DNA of 64,000 nucleotides, taken from NCBI RefSeq assembly GCF_019511525.1, contig NZ_JAEUAT010000011.1:62001-126000 (forward strand), in the 5' to 3' direction. The notes under the pieces were generated by a model that saw only the letters and a list, made by a program, of their open reading frames with translations, was not told the origin of the DNA and did not search any database. Made by a program: the position numbers and the translations under genes. This document shows positions 52,225 to 60,432 of this stretch, in pieces (position 1 is the stretch's first letter; the number at the start of each line of letters is the position of its first letter). Source of the DNA: Rhizobium cauense. GTDB taxonomy: Bacteria > Pseudomonadota > Alphaproteobacteria > Rhizobiales > Rhizobiaceae.

Positions 52225-53128
52225 GGTTGGCTCCCGACGAGATGTTGGCGACAGTGCGCTTCAAAGTGGCGACGACTGTTTGCAGGGTGCGCTTTTCTTC
52301 CGAGTTGAGAGGCCGCAACGGCGCACGCACGGATCCGGTCTTCAGCCCGATAATCTCGCAGCCGTGTTTGATGGACTGGACGAACTTGCCGCATTCGAGG
52401 AAGTCCATCAGCGGGAGCATCGCGGTCATGATCGCGCGGCCTTTGTCGAAGTTCTTCTCGCGTACACAGGCCTCGTACAGCGCGACATGTTCGCGCGGGA
52501 GGAAGTTGGATCCGGCGCAAACCCAGCTTTTCGCTCCCCAGGCGAAAAACTCGAGTGCCTGGTCGTCCCAGCCGCAGGACAGCGATATGTGCGGAAACTT
52601 GCGGGCAAGCAGATGCAGGTTGCCCATGTCGCCGGAGCTCTCCTTGATGGCGACGACATTCTTCGATTTGCCGACGCGCGAGAAATATTCCTCGCCCATC
52701 ACCACGCCCATGCGGGCCGGATAGTTGTAGAGCATGATCGGCAGGTTGGCGGCACGGTCGACAGTCAGCGCGTGGACGGCATTTTCCCGTTCCGTCGGAA
52801 GTGCATATGGAGGCGAGGAAACCAGGATCGCATCCGCGCCGATTTCCTTTGCTGCCTTCGCGTATTCGACCGAATCCTCGGTCCGGGTCGCGCCGGTTCC
52901 AACGATGAGCGGCAACCGACCGCCGATGACATCCTTGGCGTAGGAGGCGAGGTCGAACCGTTCCTGGCTGGTCTGAGCATAGTACTCGCCGGTCGACCCG
53001 CCGACGATGATGCCGTGCACCCCGGCATCGACCAGTGATTCCAGCACAGCAGCGAATGCCTTCCGGTCGATTTGTCCGCATGTATCAAGCGGAGTAATCG
53101 CCGGGGTATAGATCCCCTCGAATTTCAC
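52217..53128 (-). CDS. DHDPS-family lyase, probable pyrroline-4-hydroxy-2-carboxylate deaminase
   Basis: A 303-residue TIM-barrel class I lyase of the dihydrodipicolinate synthase family. GGSTGE (residues 43-48), Tyr134 in LYNYPAR and Schiff-base Lys162 in VVAIKESSG are in place. DapA itself is excluded by context. The family member in hydroxyproline catabolism (HypD/LhpC-type) converts pyrroline-4-hydroxy-2-carboxylate to alpha-ketoglutarate semialdehyde and ammonia. The sequence around CGWDDQALEFFAWGAKSWVCAG is close to what I recall of the Sinorhizobium enzyme. It overlaps the GntR gene by 4 bp and the ALDH gene by 8 bp. Confidence 0.87.
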   Translation of the reverse strand: MKFEGIYTPAITPLDTCGQIDRKAFAAVLESLVDAGVHGIIVGGSTGEYYAQTSQERFDLASYAKDVIGGRLPLIVGTGATRTEDSVEYAKAAKEIGADAILVSSPPYALPTERENAVHALTVDRAANLPIMLYNYPARMGVVMGEEYFSRVGKSKNVVAIKESSGDMGNLHLLARKFPHISLSCGWDDQALEFFAWGAKSWVCAGSNFLPREHVALYEACVREKNFDKGRAIMTAMLPLMDFLECGKFVQSIKHGCEIIGLKTGSVRAPLRPLNSEEKRTLQTVVATLKRTVANISSGANHA

Positions 53129-53841
53129 TGTGACTTCTCCAATGCTTTGGCGGCTGGCCCACCGATAAGGGCGTCAACCTTCAACCCCTGCGGAGCGATG
53201 AACATCTCCATGTTCTCGCGAGACAGCTCCCAATGTTCGAAGACGAGATCGACGACGGTATCCTCGTCGTGCGCCGCCAATGCTTCAATGAATGCATCGT
53301 GGTGTTCGACGGCAACCTGCAGGCGGCGCTTCATGTCCTCATTCCTCGGTCGGAAGAAGGTATGGCCGATCCGGGCATGGTCGATCAGCAGGCGGCCGAG
53401 GCTTGGCTGCAAATAGACGTTTGCGGACATCTCGCCGAAAATCTCGTGGAAACGGTTGTTCTCGAGCACCATGTCGAGCGCATGACCATTCTCGCTGGCC
53501 CTGCGGAAGCGCTCCTGCGTTTGCTTGAGGTCAGTAAGCTGCCCCGACTTGAAATTCTGGACCGCGAGACGACCGATCGCGGCGTAGATCATCGGTGCAA
53601 CCAGAAAAAAGTTTCTGAGTGTTGCATGGTTCATTGGAATGACGCGCGCGCCGCGGTTTTCGCGAATGTCGACATAGCCCTCGCCCGCCAGGCGGCGAAA
53701 AATGTCGCGTACCGGCGTTCGGGAAAGACCGTACCGTTCACTCAGGCTGGCTTCATCGAGATCGGCGTCTGGGTCGAGCTCCATCGTCAGAATTTGACGT
53801 TTCAGATCCTCGTAGAGGTTGCTCTTCACGGTTTTCGCCAT
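53125..53841 (-). CDS. GntR-family (FCD) regulator of the catabolic operon
   Basis: A 238-residue regulator. The N-terminal winged HTH (residues 8-72, LSERYGLSRTPVRDIFRRLAGEGYV) is followed by an FCD helical ligand domain (about 80-215) with metal-binding-type His residues (NNRFHEIF, EHHDAFIEAL). It is the first gene of the ten-gene operon and probably its repressor, like HypR. GGAG precedes the ATG. A perfect palindrome lies 67 bp upstream next to a -35-like box. The 4-bp overlap with the deaminase gene couples them. Confidence 0.92.
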   Translation of the reverse strand: MAKTVKSNLYEDLKRQILTMELDPDADLDEASLSERYGLSRTPVRDIFRRLAGEGYVDIRENRGARVIPMNHATLRNFFLVAPMIYAAIGRLAVQNFKSGQLTDLKQTQERFRRASENGHALDMVLENNRFHEIFGEMSANVYLQPSLGRLLIDHARIGHTFFRPRNEDMKRRLQVAVEHHDAFIEALAAHDEDTVVDLVFEHWELSRENMEMFIAPQGLKVDALIGGPAAKALEKSQ

Positions 53842-53898
53842 GGGTCACTCCGCGCCGTTGGTTTCGCTAAGGGGAAACATGGCACGCATCTAATATGC

Positions 53899-53930
53899 TG
53901 TCAATGGATTGTGTACTTTGCGTACACAAT
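53899..53930 (-). promoter_or_regulatory. GntR operator candidate and -35 box
   Basis: ATTGTGTAC (53908-53916) and GTACACAAT (53922-53930) form a perfect 9-bp inverted repeat with a 5-nt spacer. On the minus strand TTGACA (53904-53899) follows directly, with a weak CATGTT -10 17 bp on. Binding of the GntR protein here would block transcription of its own operon. Confidence 0.65.
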
Positions 53931-54054
53931 AAAAGTTTCATAGGAATACAATTAAGAAAATGCTTCGCTAACCAATTGAATTATCTTGACTCTCTGACAT
54001 ATCAAGCGTCGTTCCTACAGCTTGGATCGAAGCTGGTTGTCGACGGCGCTTTTG

Positions 54055-54120
54055 GCGGAGTGAGAGTCCGATTTTGCTGGTGACGTTGCGGAGTGAGAGT
54101 CCGATTTTGCTGGTGACGTT
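54055..54120. repeat. Perfect 33-bp tandem duplication
   Basis: The 33-bp unit starting GCGGAGTGAGAGTCC and ending TGCTGGTGACGTT occurs at 54055-54087 and again, base for base, at 54088-54120. It could be the leftover multiple-repeat end of an insertion sequence (IS21-like ends have such repeats) or a recent slippage duplication. Confidence 0.8.
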
Positions 54121-54293
54121 ATCGAGGGTTTGTGCTCCCGATTTCTATTGGCCGACACTCCACGTGTGACCGGCGGCCCGCCGCATACGGAAACATGGGA
54201 TGAAATGCCGTCTATCCGCTATCGATTGACGTAAACCCAGTTTCAGTAGGAAATACCTCCAGGCATCTTCGGAAATGTCGACGGCAGGTTTGT

Positions 54294-55202
54294 ATGGATC
54301 GTCTCGAAGCAATGAGGATGTTGCTGGCAGTCATCGACGCCGGGAGCATTTCTGCAGGCAGCAGGAAGCTGAATGCTCCGTTGCCCAGCGTCAGCCGCAA
54401 GGTCGCCGAGCTCGAACGGTACCTCGGCGCCAGTCTGATCGTGCGCACCAGCCGGAACCTCCAGCTCACCGACGCCGGGAGAGAATATGTCGAGACGGCG
54501 CGCAGGATCATGGCGGACCTGGAGGAAGCGGAGCGGCGGGCCTCCGGCGAATACCAAACCCCACGGGGCACGCTGACGATCACCATGCCGGTGGAGTTCG
54601 GCGCCCGCCGCGTTCTGCCGATTGTCCTGGGCTACATGGAAAAATACCCGGAGGTGCAATTGAACCTGCTGTCGCTCGACAGGACGGTGCACCTGGTGGA
54701 CGAGCAGGTGGATATCGCGATCCGGCTGGGCGACCTCGCAGACAGCTCGCTCCACGCCGTCAAGGCGGGTGAGTTCCGCCTCGTGACCTGTGCAAGCCCA
54801 GCATATCTTGAGCGCCGAGGAGTGCCGGAGCACCCAGGTGACCTGGCACAGCACGATGGAATTCATTTCAACAAGCGAGCGTTCTTCTGGACGTTCGACG
54901 TCGACGGCCAGGCTGTCGAAGCGATTCCGCGAAACCGCCTTGAGGTAAACACCGCGGCCAACTGCGTGGCAGCTGCCGTAGGCGGGGCAGGTATTGCCCG
55001 CTTGTTCGACTATCAAATTCCCGACGAGCTGGCTTCAGGTTCCCTCGTGCCCATTCTGCAGCGTTTCGACGGCGCCCTCAGGCCAATTCACATCGTCTAC
55101 CCTCGCCAAGGCCTACTAACGCTGAAAGTACGCTCGTTCATCGACTGGGCCCTGCCACGGCTTCGCACCGTCTCAGCGCAAGGCGAAGCGGTAGACGTCT
55201 AG
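54294..55202 (+). CDS. LysR-family transcriptional regulator
   Basis: A 302-residue LTTR. The HTH is at residues 3-60 (SISAGSRKLNAPLPSVSRKV), the effector domain starts near residue 88 (GTLTITMPVEFGARRVLP). It belongs to the same broad CrgA-like group as the LysR proteins at 22 and 34.5 kb. It is divergent from the hydroxyproline-type operon and convergent (4-bp overlap of stops) with the alpha/beta hydrolase gene. Its target may be the hydrolase/cupin group to its right. No clear Shine-Dalgarno except GGCAGG. Confidence 0.88.
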   Translation: MDRLEAMRMLLAVIDAGSISAGSRKLNAPLPSVSRKVAELERYLGASLIVRTSRNLQLTDAGREYVETARRIMADLEEAERRASGEYQTPRGTLTITMPVEFGARRVLPIVLGYMEKYPEVQLNLLSLDRTVHLVDEQVDIAIRLGDLADSSLHAVKAGEFRLVTCASPAYLERRGVPEHPGDLAQHDGIHFNKRAFFWTFDVDGQAVEAIPRNRLEVNTAANCVAAAVGGAGIARLFDYQIPDELASGSLVPILQRFDGALRPIHIVYPRQGLLTLKVRSFIDWALPRLRTVSAQGEAVDV

Positions 55203-56155
55203 CCTGAAAACGCAGCCCTGACCTCTTCGACCGTCCGCGCCCGATCCTGCAGATGCGGAAAGTGGCCGATACCTTGCAGGATTTCGAATGTCGAACCCGT
55301 ACGATCCGCAAACTCACGGCCCATTTCCTTCGCGATGTAGATGTCTTTGTCGCCCCAGATCACCTTTATCGGTGTCTTGAGCTTGCCGAGATTGGCCTCG
55401 AGATAGTCTTCATCACGATTAAAGTAGGAATAGTAGAAGGCAAAGGCATCGGCGGTTGTCAGGCCGTCACGCGTCCACGAGTGCTTCATATCCTCCTGCA
55501 CATCGGAGGGAAGATCGTATTGTGCGTCCGTCGAGAGTCCTCGCCGATGCACGTTTTGCAGGATCTCGTCACTGGTCTTGTTCATGTGGGCACGCGTTGG
55601 GGTGGCTGTCGGCTCCATCTTGAGGTTCTGCAGGCTCTCGTACATGTACTGTGGCCTGTTGAAGGGGGCGAAGTCGCCGACAATGATCTTCTTGGCCACT
55701 GCGGGTTCGTCCAGGGCAAGGAGTAGAGCGGGAAGCGCGCCGATGTCCGAGGCATAGATGATCAAGGTCGATCGATCGATGTGTGCCTTTTCGATGTAGA
55801 CCTTCAGGACCTCGGCGTAGTCCTTCGGAGAGTAGGAGAACTTGTCCGGCGACGGGCGGGAAGACTGGCCATAGCCGGGCCAATCGAAGGCGTGCACCTC
55901 GTATTCCTTGCTGAGCGTACGTGAGATCTCTTTCCAGACGGCCAAGGTCTCAGGAAAACCATGCAGGAAAAGAACCGTGCCCTTGGGATCATCGGCACGG
56001 GAGACCATTCGGCGGAGCGTGATATGTTCACCGATCTTGATGAAGTCGATCTTCGGCTCTGCCTGGAAGGTGTTCGTCTCGGCATGTCCGTCCACCGTCG
56101 GCATCGATACCACGGCGGCCGCAGCGACAAGGGTTCTGAATGGTGAGATAGGCAT
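55199..56155 (-). CDS. Exported alpha/beta hydrolase, epoxide hydrolase/dehalogenase-like
   Basis: A 318-residue alpha/beta hydrolase with a Sec signal peptide (about residues 1-25, ending VDGHA). HGFPET (residues 65-70) forms the oxyanion region. The nucleophile elbow YASDIGA has Asp137, not Ser, which points to the epoxide hydrolase/haloalkane dehalogenase class. The final His is in GIGHFPHLQ. AAGGAC precedes the ATG at 56155, so the longer frame to 56524 is not used. It should act in the periplasm. Substrate unknown; it faces a VOC gene across a 367-bp divergent region. Confidence 0.85.
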   Translation of the reverse strand: MPISPFRTLVAAAAVVSMPTVDGHAETNTFQAEPKIDFIKIGEHITLRRMVSRADDPKGTVLFLHGFPETLAVWKEISRTLSKEYEVHAFDWPGYGQSSRPSPDKFSYSPKDYAEVLKVYIEKAHIDRSTLIIYASDIGALPALLLALDEPAVAKKIIVGDFAPFNRPQYMYESLQNLKMEPTATPTRAHMNKTSDEILQNVHRRGLSTDAQYDLPSDVQEDMKHSWTRDGLTTADAFAFYYSYFNRDEDYLEANLGKLKTPIKVIWGDKDIYIAKEMGREFADRTGSTFEILQGIGHFPHLQDRARTVEEVRAAFSG

Positions 56156-56522
56156 GTCTGCCGTCCTTTTGGTCGAGTTGGATGTACCGAGAAGATGGAA
56201 TACCGCGCTGGCGGCCGGTAGCCGGAAAATCCGAGAGGGCTCCTCTTGAATCGACAGGATGCCAAAAGAGGCGACCCGATGGCTGCGTTGATTGCAACGG
56301 GAGCCAACGCCATGTCGCAACTTCAAGGCGCTTGTCACCAATCTCTGCTCCGCGGCGATCGATCCCCACGCCAGAGCGAGAGGATGGCTCTCAATTTCGC
56401 TCAGTACCGCCCGCCAACGACCGTTCATAGATTCTCGCCATTCACGGATCGCTGGTCGAAACGCGATCCGCGTCCAACCCAAGCGGGGGAACTCGATCGC
56501 CCGCCTCAAAAGGAAGATGAAC
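56156..56522. other. Divergent intergenic region between hydrolase and VOC genes
   Basis: 367 bp, unusually open on the minus strand: the hydrolase frame continues without a stop for 123 codons upstream of its likely start. The extra sequence is basic and has no recognisable domain, and no strong RBS supports a start there. Probably promoter DNA; a decayed gene piece is possible. Confidence 0.4.
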
Positions 56523-56963
56523 ATGAACGATGTAGCAACCCGTCAGCATAAAGAGGCGCCCGAGAAGGTCAGAGGACTTTCGGGTCATTCGACAGTCGGC
56601 ACGAACGACCTGGATGCCGCCGTCGCCTACTACGACAAGCTGCTTGCAGTCTTTGGGATTGGCCGCGTGCTCGAGCAACCCGGTCGGGCGGTCTATTACG
56701 GGCATCGCGCCCTGGAATTCGGCGTGACCAAGCCCTTCAACGGTGAAGCGGCGGCTGTCGGCAACGGAAACATGATCGCGTTCGAAGCCCGTTCACGGGC
56801 GCAGGTGGACCTGGCCCATGCCACGGCACTGCAAGCCGGCGGCTCCGACGAAGGGGCCCCTGGTCCGCGGGGGGCGAACGGCGATGGGCCATACTGCGCC
56901 TATTTCCGTGATCCGGAAGGCAACAAGTTCCTCGTATTCCGCGCCGGGCCTGACGAAGTCTGA
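56523..56963 (+). CDS. VOC-family protein
   Basis: A 146-residue glyoxalase/bleomycin-resistance/dioxygenase-superfamily protein. Two repeats are visible: GHSTVGTNDLDAAVAYYDKLL and YCAYFRDPEGNKFLVFRAG. It is similar in outline to the VOC protein at 40.3 kb. AGGAAG lies 6 nt before the ATG at 56523, which is preferred over the ATG at 56517. It is followed 65 bp later by an exported cupin gene and then an epoxide hydrolase gene on the same strand, probably one transcript. Substrate unknown. Confidence 0.85.
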   Translation: MNDVATRQHKEAPEKVRGLSGHSTVGTNDLDAAVAYYDKLLAVFGIGRVLEQPGRAVYYGHRALEFGVTKPFNGEAAAVGNGNMIAFEARSRAQVDLAHATALQAGGSDEGAPGPRGANGDGPYCAYFRDPEGNKFLVFRAGPDEV

Positions 56964-57028
56964 CTTCCCGATGAACAAGGGTCGAGGGCAGTACTCGAAA
57001 GCGCTCCCTCGACCAGAAGGCAAGAGCA

Positions 57029-57424
57029 ATGAATATCCTCTCTATCGCATCCGCCGCCGTGACGTTCAGCCTCGTAGCCATCCACGGCGCGTCGGCTCAG
57101 CAGCCCGGCATCAAGCGCACCGACCTCGTGAAGAACGACATCGTCGTCTCCGGAAAGGAGGCCATCCAGGTGCGCGTCGACTTCGATCCTGGCGCCTTTG
57201 CCGTCAATCATCGCCACCCTGGCGAGGAGATCGCCTACGTCCTGGAGGGTGCCCTCGAATACAAACTCGAGGGCCGCGGGGCCATTATTCTCACTGCGGG
57301 CCAGTCTCTCTTCATCCCTTACGGCGTTGCCCATTCGGCTCGCAATGTCGGCAGCGGGAATGCCTCCGAACTCGCCACTTACATCGTCACTAAGGGAAGT
57401 CCTCTAGTCGAACCGGTACAATGA
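57029..57424 (+). CDS. Exported cupin-domain protein (1)
   Basis: A 131-residue protein with Sec signal peptide (residues 1-23, ending HGASA) and one cupin barrel. Motif 1 is HRHPGEEIAYVLEGALEYKLEG-type (His-x-His plus Glu), and motif 2 is GQSLFIPYGVAHSARN (with final His), so a mononuclear metal site is likely. Periplasmic cupins of this type can be oxidases, isomerases or stress proteins. It lies between the VOC and epoxide hydrolase genes on the same strand. A second exported cupin is encoded at 61.6 kb. Confidence 0.87.
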   Translation: MNILSIASAAVTFSLVAIHGASAQQPGIKRTDLVKNDIVVSGKEAIQVRVDFDPGAFAVNHRHPGEEIAYVLEGALEYKLEGRGAIILTAGQSLFIPYGVAHSARNVGSGNASELATYIVTKGSPLVEPVQ

Positions 57425-57455
57425 GCATCTGCTATCTCAGACAAGGAATCGTGAC

Positions 57456-58775
57456 ATGACACAGGCAAGCAAAGCCGGAAACGGGCAGGTCTCGCGACGC
57501 TCGTTCGTGTTTGGCGGCGTGGCGATTGGCGTCTCCGCAGCGGTGCTGCCTATGCCCGCTGTCGCAGCAGACAAGGTCAAATCAACGACGGGCATCGGTG
57601 ACATCCGGCCGTTTAAAGCCGATATCCCCGAGTCGGCGCTTGTCGATTTGAGACGACGCCTCGCGGCAACCCGCTGGCCCGACGGCGAGACCGTAACCGA
57701 CCGCTCCCAGGGTGTCGAACCGCAGAAGCTGATGGACCTCGTGGACTACTGGAAGTCCGACTATGATTGGCGCAAGGCAGAACGCAAGCTCAATGCCTTC
57801 CCGCAGTTCCTGACTGACATCGACGGACTGGACATCCACTTCATCCACGTACGCTCGCGCCATGAGAACGCGCTGCCCCTGATCATGACGCATGGCTGGC
57901 CGGGTTCGGTCTTCGAACTGCTGGACGTTATCGGGCCGCTGACGGATCCCACCGCCCATGGCGGCAAAGCCGAGGACGCGTTCCATCTGGTGATCCCGTC
58001 CATCCCCGGCTTTGGGTTTTCCCAGAAGCCGACGACAACAGGTTGGGACGCACAACGGATCGCAATGGCATGGGACACGCTGATGAAGCGAGTGGGCTAC
58101 GATCGCTACGTCTCCCAGGGCGGCGACTGGGGCGCGATTATCAGCGATGCCCTCGGGCGTCAGGCCCCGGAAGGACTGCTCGGCATCCATGTAAACAGGA
58201 TTGAGCGCGCCACCACGCTTCCGGCAGACGCCGCGCAGGCCCTCAAAAGTGGAGGACCAGCTCCCGATGAACTGTCGGAGGACGAGAAAAAGGTCTTCGA
58301 CGAGGTCCGCGACTTCCTGAACAATGGTTTCGGCTACGCCGCGATCCTCAGCACGCGCCCGGAGACAATCGGCTACGGGCTTGCGGATTCTCCTGTCGCA
58401 CTGGCGGCCTGGCTCTATGACAAGATTAGCGAGTGGGTGTTCACCCGTGGCAACCCCGAACAGGCGCTGAGCAAAGACGATATCCTCGACAACATCACGC
58501 TCTACTGGCTAACGAACACAGGCCCCTCGAGCGGACGCATCTACTGGGAGAACGTCAAGGCGGGTGCAAAGCTCACTGCTGTCAAGGTTCCCGTTGCCGT
58601 CAGCGTGTTTCCGGGAGAGGTCTACAGGCCGCCGAGGAAGTGGCTTTCAGCGGCCTATCCACAGCTCGTCTACTACAACTCGGTTTCGAAAGGCGGCCAC
58701 TTCGCTGCCTGGGAAGAGCCGGACCTCTTCAGCGAAGAGATCAGGGCGGGCTTCAGGGCCATGCGCTCGAAATAA
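57456..58775 (+). CDS. Tat-exported epoxide hydrolase (EHN type)
   Basis: A 439-residue enzyme. A Tat signal (SRRSFVFGGVAIGVSAAV, residues 13-30, cleavage near AVAA) precedes an epoxide hydrolase N-terminal domain (IRPFKADIPESALVDLRRRL from residue 50) and an alpha/beta hydrolase domain. HGWPGS marks the oxyanion loop, and GGDWGA holds the nucleophile Asp. The late His is in SKGGHFAAWEEPD. Similar cytosolic enzymes open epoxides; the export signal is notable. It follows the cupin gene by 31 bp and converges on an efflux operon. Confidence 0.9.
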   Translation: MTQASKAGNGQVSRRSFVFGGVAIGVSAAVLPMPAVAADKVKSTTGIGDIRPFKADIPESALVDLRRRLAATRWPDGETVTDRSQGVEPQKLMDLVDYWKSDYDWRKAERKLNAFPQFLTDIDGLDIHFIHVRSRHENALPLIMTHGWPGSVFELLDVIGPLTDPTAHGGKAEDAFHLVIPSIPGFGFSQKPTTTGWDAQRIAMAWDTLMKRVGYDRYVSQGGDWGAIISDALGRQAPEGLLGIHVNRIERATTLPADAAQALKSGGPAPDELSEDEKKVFDEVRDFLNNGFGYAAILSTRPETIGYGLADSPVALAAWLYDKISEWVFTRGNPEQALSKDDILDNITLYWLTNTGPSSGRIYWENVKAGAKLTAVKVPVAVSVFPGEVYRPPRKWLSAAYPQLVYYNSVSKGGHFAAWEEPDLFSEEIRAGFRAMRSK

Positions 58776-58842
58776 CGCATCTCGGCCCGCCGATGCGCGC
58801 CGGGAAAACCGCAACCGATATGGGCATGACGCCGATCTTACG

Positions 58843-60432
58843 TCATGCTTCGGAAATGGGGTGTCGCTTCCTGTACTTGGAAAGCCCGATCTTGATGCCA
58901 ACGAGCACAGGGGCGGCGACTACGAAAAGAAGAGCAACCGCGTTGAAGGCGGTGTCAAACGCGACCACAGTTGCCTGGCCCGACACGGCCCGACCGAGAA
59001 GGTTTGTCGCTGCCCGGCTGGCGGACGCCGGGTCCAACCCTTTCGCGGTCAGCACGGCGGTTGTGGCCGCCAGCCGTTCGATGACCGCGGGCTGCCCGGC
59101 GTTGACGTTCGCGCCGAGTACCGCAAGATTGGCGACGACGTTGTGGTCGATCAACGTCTGCAGCGCAGCCACGCCCATCAGACCGCCGAGCTGGCGGCCT
59201 GTATTGAAGAGGCCGATGCCCGAGGCCAGGTTTCGGCTGCCGAGGTTGCTGAAAGCGATCAACGTAATCGAGAGAAACAGGAAGCCAAGACCCAGGCCGC
59301 GCAACAGGATTGCCGCCATCATGTCGTTCGCGCCACTCTCGCTCGTCGAACCCGACAGCATCCACATCGACGCCATGATCATCAGAATGCCGAAGGGTAC
59401 CGTGGCGAAAGGTGGAATGCGGCGGACCTGCATGAGGTAGGCGGCGACGAGAAGCGCGCCGATGAACAGTCCACCACTCGGCAGCAGGAGCAGTCCTGCA
59501 TCGGTCGGTGTCAGCGCGAGCACAGATACGGCAAATGACGGGATCAGGAACGCGCTCCCGAACAATGCTGCTCCGGCAACGAAACTGACAATGAAGGCGA
59601 AGAGAAAATCATCCTGACGGAACAGGGAAAAATCCAGCAGGCCCTGCCCCTTCGCCGACACCTGCTGCCCCAAAAAAACCAGCAAAGCGGCTGCGCCAAT
59701 CACCGTCAGCCATAGAATGCGGGGTTCCTCGAACCAGTCCCATCGGCTGCCTTGGCTAAGGACGTAGGTGAAGGAGGAAAGCGCGATTGAGAGCAGCAGC
59801 ACGCCGATCCAATCAAACGGGCGGGATGTGGTTGTGGCGAGCAGCGGGCTCTCCGAAATCAACAAAAGTCCAACCGCCGCCAGCGCAAGCGGAACAACGC
59901 TGAGGTAAATCCATGTCCAGGAGTGGCTGTCGATCAACCATCCCTGAAGAGCCGGAGCTATCGTTGCGGGAGCGACAACAGCTCCCATCGCAAACACCGC
60001 CTGGAGAATCGGTTGGTGAGACCGCTGATAGGAAAAAAATATGATCGCCTGCCCCGCAACGAGCAGGGTACCTCCGGAGAAGCCCTGGATAACCCTTAAG
60101 GCGACCAGCAGATCCAGACGCGTTGTGATGGCGGCAATCGCGCAGGCCGTGCCCATGGCGAGCGTGGAGCCTATGACGACGTTAAGCGGCTTGATGCGGC
60201 TCAACAGCCAAGGCGCGATCATGAAGCCTATCAGCTTGAGCGCAGTGTAGCCGATATCCAGCCACGCAAACTCGTCGGGAGTTGCATAGGTGTCGCCGAT
60301 TATGTCTGCGCGCCCGAGCGACAGGACGGTACTCGCGATGGCCTCGGTGAGCGCGGCGAGGAGTATGCCACCCACAAGAAACAAGCTTCCCGTGGAGCTT
60401 TCGCGGTTCAGTGCGATGGCGGTCGGTGTCAT
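58843..60432 (-). CDS. MFS transporter, EmrB-like (DHA2)
   Basis: A 529-residue drug:H+ antiporter with about 14 hydrophobic segments; VLRVIQGFSGGTLLVAG matches the DHA2 helix 4 pattern. Its ATG overlaps the stop of the HlyD-family gene by 4 bp, so the pair forms an EmrAB-type tripartite pump with an outer-membrane channel encoded elsewhere. It exports hydrophobic compounds from the cytosol or inner membrane across both membranes. It is convergent with the epoxide hydrolase gene, 67 bp apart. Confidence 0.9.
   Translation of the reverse strand: MTPTAIALNRESSTGSLFLVGGILLAALTEAIASTVLSLGRADIIGDTYATPDEFAWLDIGYTALKLIGFMIAPWLLSRIKPLNVVIGSTLAMGTACAIAAITTRLDLLVALRVIQGFSGGTLLVAGQAIIFFSYQRSHQPILQAVFAMGAVVAPATIAPALQGWLIDSHSWTWIYLSVVPLALAAVGLLLISESPLLATTTSRPFDWIGVLLLSIALSSFTYVLSQGSRWDWFEEPRILWLTVIGAAALLVFLGQQVSAKGQGLLDFSLFRQDDFLFAFIVSFVAGAALFGSAFLIPSFAVSVLALTPTDAGLLLLPSGGLFIGALLVAAYLMQVRRIPPFATVPFGILMIMASMWMLSGSTSESGANDMMAAILLRGLGLGFLFLSITLIAFSNLGSRNLASGIGLFNTGRQLGGLMGVAALQTLIDHNVVANLAVLGANVNAGQPAVIERLAATTAVLTAKGLDPASASRAATNLLGRAVSGQATVVAFDTAFNAVALLFVVAAPVLVGIKIGLSKYRKRHPISEA

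Larger units (their letters stand above)
53842..54293. other. AT-rich divergent control region with operator and tandem repeat
   Basis: 452 bp between the GntR-led operon (leftward) and a LysR gene (rightward). It holds a GntR operator candidate and promoter near 53880-53930, an AT-rich patch at 53930-54010, and a perfect 33-bp tandem duplication at 54055-54120. No coding sequence is convincing. Confidence 0.6.

Noticed and set aside
53125..54293. Horizontal acquisition of the catabolic operon through an insertion sequence
   Set aside because: Only a 33-bp tandem repeat hints at a mobile element; no transposase, integrase or matching repeat is seen at the other end near the tRNA-Gln gene.
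55199..56524. N-terminal extension of the alpha/beta hydrolase to 441 codons
   Set aside because: A signal peptide start with RBS lies at 56155; the extension is basic, domain-free and would bury the signal peptide.
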